A DNA stretch of 38,227 bases from an uncultured Pirellulaceae bacterium (GTDB lineage: Bacteria; Planctomycetota; Planctomycetia; Pirellulales; Pirellulaceae), in NCBI GenBank assembly GCA_937929805.1, contig CALFUT010000054.1, forward strand, positions 1 through 38,227, given 5' to 3'. A model generated the notes under the pieces. The model ran no database searches, was not told where the DNA came from, and saw nothing but the letters and a program-made list of their open reading frames with translations. Both the position numbers and the translations under genes were made by a program. Shown here piece after piece: positions 31,826-38,227 of the stretch. Position 1 is the first letter of the stretch. Each line of letters begins with the position of its first letter.

Positions 31826-33958
31826 ATGATTCCGTCCGCAACGATCACAACGCAAATGAGCGAATCAATCCAGCCTGTCGATCAATTGATCCTTCTCGTT
31901 CATGGTGTCGGAGATCCAGAACCAGGTGGCCCAGTCAGTACATTTGCTCGTTCGATCGCACAAGAGTCAAAGCCGCTAAAAGAAAGCCGCAGCGTTGTCT
32001 GGTTGAATGAAAAAGGGGCTGATTCCAGCTACGTAAAAACGTTTCCGGTTCATGTGCGTGATTTGAATATCCGCCGTAAGAACGTCAAGCTGGCCGAAGT
32101 TTTCTGGGGAGACATTTCACGCGTCATGAATGGCGTGCCGGGAATGATACTCGGGCTGTTTCAAATTCTATTTGGTTTGCGATACGTGGCGTACGTCGCC
32201 GCAGACCAGCCTGGCGTCGGAGCTGCTTGGCTGAAGAAGCTGGGGCTAATCAGCAGCCGAGTCCTGCATGGCCCTGTGCTGGCCGTTACGTTGTTCTTGG
32301 CCCTACTGGCTTTCGCGATTTCTGGATCACAATTGTTGTGGCCGGGCTCTAATGATGGGGCCAGTTGGAACCAAGTCGTGATCTTAGCCTGCTGCGTTTT
32401 CAGTCTGGCGGTCGCGTTCATCGGAAGACGATTGACTCGAAACCGAGTGATTGAACGGTCATGTTTCTGGTTGGCGGTGACGGCAATCTACATGCTTTCC
32501 TTGGTTATCCTTAAAATTTTCTGGTTTGATGGTCAGTCGTCAGTCCCAGATCAAGCACATGGCGGGCCGGGCCTGCTTTGGCATTGTCGGGTCCTAGTCG
32601 TACTGCTTGGCTGGTTGTGGTTTTGCGAGATTCTGGTGATGCTGGCCATGGCGGGTTGCTGGTTGCTGGCGGTCATGCGTCCCGGAGTCAACCGCCGGGC
32701 GTTGCACATCGCATTGCTGTTGCCGCTGCTGTCGATCGGAATCTGGGGGCAAGCGATTCCAATGCTATGGCTAACGACGGCACAAAGTGCACGTCAGCTT
32801 CTAAAGTTCGACGATTTTTCTCACATCTTTGACGAAGCCATTCCCCTGTTGGGAGTCCAGTTCATGATGTGCCTTGCGATCGTGATCGCGTCCGGGATTG
32901 TTGCGATTCGTTATCTGCAGTGGCGATCAAAACAGACTGTCGACCGTTTTCGAGCGGGATCCCGCGGGCCTCGTTTAATTGTGCATGGCGGACTGCAACT
33001 GGTGCTGGCTGGTTGTGCCGCCGTTGGAGTCAGTTTGGTGATCACGATCGAGGCATTTGAGTCACTAGGATATTCACATAACGATTTCTTGATTGGCCGA
33101 GTGATGGCCGAATCCAATAAATACGCAATGGCGATGTTGGTCCCAATCGGTTTTCTCTTAGCGTTTGCTTTCCCGCGACTGCGTCCAGTGTTCGATATCG
33201 TGCTGGACATCGTTAATCACTTCTATTTTCGCCCCACCAACGTTCAAGATGTGTTGGACGACGATGACGAGTTTGACATCAACGAGACGACATTCGAGTC
33301 GGGCAATCTTTTTTTCAGCCGGCGGCAAGCCGTTCACGCTCGGATGCAGCGAATTCTGACTCATTATCGCGACACCATGACGGAACGCCCCGAGTTGATT
33401 GTGATTGCTCACAGCCAAGGGACTCAGATTGCCATTGAGTTACTTAATGATCCAGAGCTTGCTTGGATAAGCAACCAATTCCAAAGCGTGAAGTTGGTGA
33501 CGATGGGTTCTCCGTTTAGCAATTTGTACCAACACTACTTCGGCCACATTTATCCTGATTTGGACAAGCCGTACTGGGCTACGCTGCGAAGTCGAGTCGA
33601 GCGATGGGCCAACATCTTCCGCATTGATGACCCGGTTGGAACTGAGATCAACTTTAATCCGCTTCTTCGATATCAGTGCGGCTCTAGCTTTGATGAAGCT
33701 TCGCTTATTGCGGACCGATCAAACACGACCGACGGTTGGACGGAGGAAACGATTCCGTATTTGCATGGCGAATTGGCCGCGAACCGAGCCGCTGATGGAA
33801 CGTGTCCACAAACGAAACCACAAATACAAGTCAGCAACCATCCCGTTGGCTGTCGCGGCCACGTGAACTACTGGACGGACCGGGAGGTGCTGGAAATCAT
33901 TCACGACGTTGCACTTGAGCCCGAATCAGCCCATCAGTTGGTTCGAAAAGCTGCATAA
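31826..33958 (+). CDS. Alpha/beta-hydrolase-like protein with inserted membrane domain
   Basis: The 710-aa protein opens with a strand and glycine motif LILLVHGVGDPEPGG (21-35) like the first strand and oxyanion region of alpha/beta hydrolases. Residues about 100-450 then hold roughly eight or nine hydrophobic segments. The nucleophile elbow appears only afterwards: LIVIAHSQGTQIAIELL (524-540, Ser530). FRIDDPVG (Asp601/Asp602) and GHVNYW (His679) are candidate acid and base. A central membrane domain appears inserted into a cytoplasmic or periplasmic serine-hydrolase-like fold. The substrate is unknown; lipase or esterase activity is inferred from the triad. ATG at 31826 and at 31856 are both possible starts without clear ribosome-binding sites. 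Confidence 0.85.
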   Translation: MIPSATITTQMSESIQPVDQLILLVHGVGDPEPGGPVSTFARSIAQESKPLKESRSVVWLNEKGADSSYVKTFPVHVRDLNIRRKNVKLAEVFWGDISRVMNGVPGMILGLFQILFGLRYVAYVAADQPGVGAAWLKKLGLISSRVLHGPVLAVTLFLALLAFAISGSQLLWPGSNDGASWNQVVILACCVFSLAVAFIGRRLTRNRVIERSCFWLAVTAIYMLSLVILKIFWFDGQSSVPDQAHGGPGLLWHCRVLVVLLGWLWFCEILVMLAMAGCWLLAVMRPGVNRRALHIALLLPLLSIGIWGQAIPMLWLTTAQSARQLLKFDDFSHIFDEAIPLLGVQFMMCLAIVIASGIVAIRYLQWRSKQTVDRFRAGSRGPRLIVHGGLQLVLAGCAAVGVSLVITIEAFESLGYSHNDFLIGRVMAESNKYAMAMLVPIGFLLAFAFPRLRPVFDIVLDIVNHFYFRPTNVQDVLDDDDEFDINETTFESGNLFFSRRQAVHARMQRILTHYRDTMTERPELIVIAHSQGTQIAIELLNDPELAWISNQFQSVKLVTMGSPFSNLYQHYFGHIYPDLDKPYWATLRSRVERWANIFRIDDPVGTEINFNPLLRYQCGSSFDEASLIADRSNTTDGWTEETIPYLHGELAANRAADGTCPQTKPQIQVSNHPVGCRGHVNYWTDREVLEIIHDVALEPESAHQLVRKAA

Positions 33959-34068
33959 ACCATTCCGGGATTGCGAAGTTCGCTGGAGTTCCTCGGCCAA
34001 GCTTTTGGCAATTCGACGACTGTTTTTGAGAAACGCATCCTTGGCCTGCGGGCACTGCCCATCGCCGG

Positions 34069-35355
34069 CTACGTGTGCAAGACAAATTCTTGATCGCCGA
34101 CGGTCAGTACGTCACCGGTCGCAAGTTCCAAGTAATCGAAAGATTCTCCGTTTACCTTCGCCGGATTTGACGCACAAAGATTCTTTACGTACCAGTTGCC
34201 GCCGTCATTAAGTAGCAGGCAATGCAGAGACTCGACCGAGTCAGAATCACAAACAAGGTGGCAGGTTGGTCTTCGGCCGATGACGAACTTAACCGAGTTC
34301 ATCGGAATCAGCTTACGTGTTCGACTGCAAGTCAAAGTGCCGTGGACCTTCGTCGAGGTTTTCTTTTCCGTTTTCTCAAGGGCCGCGACTGACGAAGTCG
34401 CGTTGGTGGTTCTGGACTTATCGGGACTAGCCTTTCCCGTCGGTGCTTCGCCATCGGCGGTCTTAGTATTTCCGCTGGCAGCAAACGTTAATCGCATTTC
34501 CACATCGTTACCGTTGCCAGAGAAAATCACTTCGTCCATAAACGATTTCATCAAGATCACTCCTCGTAAAGTTGGATTACTCCAAGAACCCACGTTCGAG
34601 GTGTCGAAACCCGGCCCATCGTCACGAATTCGAATCCCAAATCCCGTTTTTCGAATCTCCATTGCAACCAAGATTTTACGATCTTTCCAAGGAGCCGAAC
34701 CCAGCCGCTCCGTTACAATTTGCTCAAACTCGGTGCCGGGTGAGTTAGGGGTTGGGATTTTGTAGTGAGCACCAATTTCCAAATTGCCTCGATAGAGTGC
34801 ATTGTTCAGGGCTTGGCTAACCGCCATGGAAACGCGCAGACGCTCAGTTCGGTTCAATGGCGTCATTCCCTTGAGCATCTTCTCGGTGAAGTCCACAAAG
34901 GCGGGGATCTGAGCCGGATCGTTGTCCAGCGAAAACTCAAAGTGCGAACGCATCGATCGTTGCAGCAACCGATTGTAGTTGCGTTCGCTCGACATCATGT
35001 CGAATGTCTCTTCGACCGTTGAGATCAACATCTTGTTGAGTCGAGATTTTGGAATGTAGCTGGCGGCACCTGCCTTCAGCGCCACGGCCGCAATCTCCTC
35101 GCTACCCATCCCCGTCGTCAACACCACGGGGATATCTGGATAGTCCTTGCGTGCCGCTTTCATCAACTCTAGACCATCCATTCTCGGCATCTGAATGTCG
35201 GTGATCACCATGTCAATTGACCAAGCCTTTAGTTGCTCCAGCGCATGAACGCCATCGCGAGCACCAATCACTTCAAAGCCCGGCACCTTTTTTAGTAGCC
35301 CCTCCATCAACAGGCGATCGACATCCGAGTCATCAACAATGAGTACGTAATGCAT
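34069..35355 (-). CDS. Response regulator with HATPase and FHA domains
   Basis: This 428-aa protein has three domains. Residues 1-120 are a receiver (Asp8/Asp9, phosphoacceptor Asp53 in ITDIQMPRMDG, Thr80/Thr81, Lys103). Residues about 135-295 form an RsbW-type ATPase with N-box SQALNNALYRGN (Asn185), G1 DDGPGFD (245-251) and G2 RGVILMKSFMDEV; the usual N-box Glu is Gln181. A Lys/Ser/Thr-rich linker follows (295-340). Residues 353-428 are a forkhead-associated domain with VIGRRPTCHLV, SVESLHCLL and NPAKVNG. FHA domains bind phosphothreonine peptides. No PP2C phosphatase or sigma factor is adjacent. The ATG at 35355 after GAGGAA begins the receiver domain; the frame is open to 35403. Confidence 0.92.
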   Translation of the reverse strand: MHYVLIVDDSDVDRLLMEGLLKKVPGFEVIGARDGVHALEQLKAWSIDMVITDIQMPRMDGLELMKAARKDYPDIPVVLTTGMGSEEIAAVALKAGAASYIPKSRLNKMLISTVEETFDMMSSERNYNRLLQRSMRSHFEFSLDNDPAQIPAFVDFTEKMLKGMTPLNRTERLRVSMAVSQALNNALYRGNLEIGAHYKIPTPNSPGTEFEQIVTERLGSAPWKDRKILVAMEIRKTGFGIRIRDDGPGFDTSNVGSWSNPTLRGVILMKSFMDEVIFSGNGNDVEMRLTFAASGNTKTADGEAPTGKASPDKSRTTNATSSVAALEKTEKKTSTKVHGTLTCSRTRKLIPMNSVKFVIGRRPTCHLVCDSDSVESLHCLLLNDGGNWYVKNLCASNPAKVNGESFDYLELATGDVLTVGDQEFVLHT

Positions 35356-36007
35356 GATATTCCTCGTTCGCGATAGAGAATCAGAGTGAATGGACAACAG
35401 CAATCAGCGAGTGCTTTGTCTAGCTTTGAAATTGGGGTTGGCTTTTGTGCCATCTCAATTTTAAAGTCCAAATGAGCTGCCAGCTTCACCGTTATGTTTT
35501 GACAAAGCAATGCCGTAAATAAAGCGTACTGCATTCGGGTGGTAATTCCAAATAAAAAATGTTCCACCCCATCAAATCCTAACACCTTCCCCGTGCGCGA
35601 TTCCAAAACGGCGGTGTTGCACCTTTTGAGTAAGACATGCTGACCAACCTGAATCTCCCATCTGTGCAGCATCCGCTGGTGAGCGTTGCTAGAACTTGTT
35701 TGTCCAAGATTTCACAAACTTGCGAGATATAGATTCTTGCTGTGACCAAAAGGTCGAACAAGCTTTATTTCATTCTTGTGAATCGTGCCTGAGAAAATGA
35801 TGGTCGGTTGGTAGTTTTAGCCACCAAGATTAAGCTCGATAGTTCTAAACGATCCAAACGGGAAGTTTGATAATTGAAACTACCGATTGAGCCGGCGCCT
35901 CGTGATTTCTGCATAGTCAGCTGGGCGAAAAAGATATCTTTGCGATTTCCAGTGGCTTTCGCCAATCACCAGCTGATTCCGATTCGCAAAATTCAAGTTG
36001 AGAAGAA
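35356..36007. other. Gene-poor region
   Basis: About 650 bp hold no gene I can support. A 121-codon minus-strand frame (35307-35672) overlaps the start of the response regulator gene and is Cys-rich with no motif; a 66-codon minus-strand frame (35765-35965) is similar. The stretch is more AT-rich than its neighbours. It presumably contains the promoters of the response regulator gene and of the DinB-like gene. Confidence 0.4.
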
Positions 36008-36589
36008 ATGCCAATCCCAATATTTAAACGCGACAAAGTGCTGGGCGTTCCTGCTTATGAGCGCTTCTGGTTGGGCGGTTGCCTGAAGTTTGCCGCCTCG
36101 TTTGCTTCGCCGACCCGGACGATACAGGCAATCGAGTCGATCAGTCGGAAATTGATTGCCGTCGCGGAGCACGCTGGCGCGGAGGATGCCTTTCATCCGA
36201 CCAAGGTCCCTCGGTTGATCGGTATCGATCAGCGCTCCTGTTCATGGTCGGTCGTGATGGTGATCGAGCATCTTGCGATCTTCAATACGGATGTCTTGAA
36301 GATCATCCGCTCGTTGCAGCAGGAAGTGGAGCCTCGTGGTGCGATTGAGATGGCTGACTATGACCCGGGTTCGCAAGGAACGTGGGAGGCGGTTGAAGAT
36401 TTTCGCAAAAGCATAAGCGAATTGTCTTGGATGATTTCAGGCGACATCTCGTTTGACTCCAACGTCATGTTTATGCATCCATGGTACGGACGCATGACAG
36501 CGCACCAATGGCTCTGTTGTGTTGCCGTGCATCAGTACGTTCACTTGAGGCACGTGCGCAAGATTGTTGCCGTGCTAGGAGTGACATGA
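36008..36589 (+). CDS. DinB-like (DUF1569-type) four-helix protein
   Basis: The 193-aa protein matches the DinB/YfiT-like superfamily of four-helix metal-binding proteins: WSVVMVIEHLAIFN carries the first histidine (about 87), and HPWYGRMTAHQWLCCVAVHQYVHLRH (about 157-182) provides the HxxxH pair. DinB-like proteins use nickel or zinc, and several are thiol-dependent transferases, but this one's substrate is unknown. No membrane segment is present. The ATG at 36008 is a reasonable start because the conserved helices begin about 30 residues later. The gene converges on the VCBS protein gene and has no evident operon partner. Confidence 0.78.
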   Translation: MPIPIFKRDKVLGVPAYERFWLGGCLKFAASFASPTRTIQAIESISRKLIAVAEHAGAEDAFHPTKVPRLIGIDQRSCSWSVVMVIEHLAIFNTDVLKIIRSLQQEVEPRGAIEMADYDPGSQGTWEAVEDFRKSISELSWMISGDISFDSNVMFMHPWYGRMTAHQWLCCVAVHQYVHLRHVRKIVAVLGVT

Positions 36590-36703
36590 AGCCAAAGCCT
36601 CATCCGGCGGATAGCTAGGCCATGAATTTGCGCATCGTTTAAGTCTAGCAACTTCCGGCTCTGTTGATCTTTGTTCAGACGCAATCGTCCGTCGCAGCAT
36701 GCT

Positions 36704-38227
36704 CTAGAAGAAGCTGGCTAGGTCTTCTTTCTCTTCTTCCTCTTTGCGACGGTAGTAGCCATCAAGGATCGGCAGCGGATCGACGAAATTCCAACTAGGC
36801 AACTGAGCGAACGCTACTGCCATCAGTGTGCCACCGCGAACTGCCCACAAGATTCCTCCAAACGTACCCAGTACCGTGATCGCCCCTACGGACATTCGAA
36901 TATCCACGTCTGCGTCTGCCTTTCTGGAGAATTTTTCAAGCTGTTTCCACAGGCCAAATGCATCCCGCGCGAATGAGCCAGATGAATCCGAATCGGAATC
37001 AAATTGTTCCATCGATTGTCCCGCCGCTCGCTCTGCCGAAATTCCAATAAGAATTTGTTGGGCCAGCGCCTCGTCTTCGATCTCATGAAGAATTTCGGCG
37101 GAAAGCAAATCCCCGACGCTTAAGTCTTGCTGAGACGCTAGTCGAGCCGCAAACTGCTCTGGCGACTCGACCGACGCGACCAGCGGTGATTGGACAATGG
37201 GTTGAGAAACGTTGGCCTCGCTGCCGTCTGCATCTCCTTCGCTGTCATTGTCGACATTCTCATTTGACTCACCTTCGTTTTCTTCATCCCTGCTGTCTTC
37301 ATTGTTTTCGTTATCATCCGTGTCTTCCCCGTCGTCAGTGCCGCCGCTGGGAATGTTGATGCTGATGTCGATTCGCAGTGATTGTCCGTTGGTTGCCCCG
37401 CCAACGCCATCAATGACGTCGTAAGTAATGAGCTCAGAACTAGCGACGGGATCCAAGTTCGAATAGCTAAGTATGCCTGCGGTAACGTCAGACTGAGTAA
37501 ACGAGTCGCCGGCCGAAAGTGGAATTCCGCCAAGCGTTAATACTCCATGCTGAGGTTCATCGGTAAGCAAGAACTGAACTTCAGACGGTGTCTGTTCTGA
37601 ATCGGCAAAGCTTAGTTCGTTGCCGCTAATTACAACCGACTGTCCCGCACTGACGTTCACCGTTGTTTGCCGCAACACTTGCGGAGCATCGTTTACGTCC
37701 GTTACCTGAACTGAAACGTTCTGGCTGTCTGCCAGATTGCCGGTTCCGGTGTCAGTTGCGATGACGGTAAAATCGTACTGGTTGTCTCCATTCGAGTCTG
37801 ACGGAGCCTCAAAGTTCGGTGCAGCCCGAAAGGAAACCTCCCCGGTGCTGTTGTCGATGTCCAGTAACCCAGCATCCGTTCCCGCAAGTGAGTAAGTTAT
37901 TGAGTCACCATCGATGTCGGTTCCCGCAAACGTACCGATCAGCAAAGTGTCCTCGGCCACTGCAACGCTGACGTCGAGGGGCAGGATTGGGGCGTCATTG
38001 GTCCCGGTTATCGTAATCGTGACCGTTTCTGTATCGCTAAGTGGCGTGCCGGCATCATCGGTGGCACTGACGAGGTACGTCAGAACCAGAGTCTCGCCGC
38101 TTGCTAGGAAATTGAACGCCTCGGCTCCACTGTCAAAGTTCCAAGTAAGTGTACCGTTCGTCTGAGTCCCATCGAGAATCGTCGTCGGCGACACCGATAG
38201 GAAGCCTTGCAGTGTTGCATTGTCCAG
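36704..38227 (-). CDS. C-terminal part of a VCBS/cadherin-like surface protein (partial)
   Basis: At least 507 residues are encoded; the frame is open through the window edge at 38227, so the N terminus is missing. The visible part begins with a VCBS repeat (NGTLTWNFDSGAEAF, ETLVLTY, VTITITGTNDAP), a cadherin-like repeat (ITYSLAGTDAGLLDIDNSTGEV, VQVTDVNDAPQ) and a CSPG/cadherin-3-like repeat (HGVLTLGGIPLSAGDSFTQ). Then comes an acidic Asp/Glu/Asn linker, a helical region, a hydrophobic segment (VGAITVLGTFGGILWAV) and a charged C terminus (RRKEEEEKEDLASFF). There is no PEP-CTERM signal. Such proteins are typically giant calcium-binding adhesins. It is anchored rather than released, by inference from the hydrophobic segment. 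Confidence 0.9.
   Translation of the reverse strand: MDNATLQGFLSVSPTTILDGTQTNGTLTWNFDSGAEAFNFLASGETLVLTYLVSATDDAGTPLSDTETVTITITGTNDAPILPLDVSVAVAEDTLLIGTFAGTDIDGDSITYSLAGTDAGLLDIDNSTGEVSFRAAPNFEAPSDSNGDNQYDFTVIATDTGTGNLADSQNVSVQVTDVNDAPQVLRQTTVNVSAGQSVVISGNELSFADSEQTPSEVQFLLTDEPQHGVLTLGGIPLSAGDSFTQSDVTAGILSYSNLDPVASSELITYDVIDGVGGATNGQSLRIDISINIPSGGTDDGEDTDDNENNEDSRDEENEGESNENVDNDSEGDADGSEANVSQPIVQSPLVASVESPEQFAARLASQQDLSVGDLLSAEILHEIEDEALAQQILIGISAERAAGQSMEQFDSDSDSSGSFARDAFGLWKQLEKFSRKADADVDIRMSVGAITVLGTFGGILWAVRGGTLMAVAFAQLPSWNFVDPLPILDGYYRRKEEEEKEDLASFF

Noticed and set aside
35307-35672. 121-codon minus-strand frame upstream of the response regulator
   Set aside because: It overlaps the well-supported start at 35355 in another frame, is Cys-rich and matches no family. 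A decayed gene is possible but not shown.

Overview
The window looks like a chromosomal segment of a Planctomycetota bacterium of the Pirellulaceae/Rhodopirellula type. This is inferred from protein content, not from a marker gene. The pointers are four small secreted proteins ending in a PEP-CTERM sorting signal with an ARRRR-type tail, a MoxR/DUF58/VWA operon, a very acidic DUF5117/DUF5118-type metalloprotease, the end of a giant VCBS/cadherin-type surface protein, weak or absent Shine-Dalgarno sequences, TTG starts, and long intergenic stretches. No rRNA, tRNA, CRISPR array, transposase or phage gene was seen.

Layout. 1-370: a 17-copy heptamer repeat upstream of msrB. 371-5126: methionine sulfoxide reductase B, a PLP aminotransferase, a GT9 glycosyltransferase, a membrane-anchored endonuclease/exonuclease/phosphatase-fold protein and a DUF4254 protein. 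5587-7061: an M28 glutaminyl-cyclase-like enzyme translationally coupled to a small membrane protein, followed by a nested inverted repeat (7091-7271). 7313-10279: the large secreted zinc metalloprotease. 10674-17865: VWA/GATase-like protein, MoxR ATPase, DUF58 and BatA-like VWA protein, a probable chaperone/adaptor and envelope-sensing operon. 17937-18002: an 11-bp tandem repeat. 18210-20523: two tandem paralogous PEP-CTERM proteins, each with its own terminator. 20850-24502: a ketosynthase-fold protein in a likely operon with a large GNAT-like protein, divergent from an SDR epimerase/reductase. 24778-26469: PAS-GGDEF-EAL protein. 26593-29129: a secreted low-complexity protein, proC and an orphan 160-aa protein. 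29674-31245: a convergent pair of closely related PEP-CTERM proteins, each with a terminator. 31826-33958: a serine-hydrolase-like protein interrupted by a polytopic membrane region. 34069-35355: REC-HATPase-FHA fusion. 36008-36589: DinB-like protein. 36704-38227: C-terminal part of a VCBS/cadherin-like protein running off the window.

The strongest lead is the ketosynthase-fold protein at 20850-22112. By alignment to FabF-type enzymes all three catalytic residues (Cys-His-His) are replaced (Glu182, Asn318, Asn351) while the fold motifs and the lysine are kept. It lies 54 bp downstream of a GNAT-like acyltransferase gene and near a divergent SDR gene, which suggests a non-condensing subunit of an undescribed lipid or acyl-modification pathway. 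Other leads are a PAS-GGDEF-EAL protein whose cyclase metal site looks lost while the phosphodiesterase site is intact, a REC-HATPase-FHA fusion with a Glu-to-Gln change in the N-box, a hydrolase split by a roughly 350-residue membrane domain, and a 49-residue Asp/Glu tract placed just before the zinc helix of the metalloprotease.
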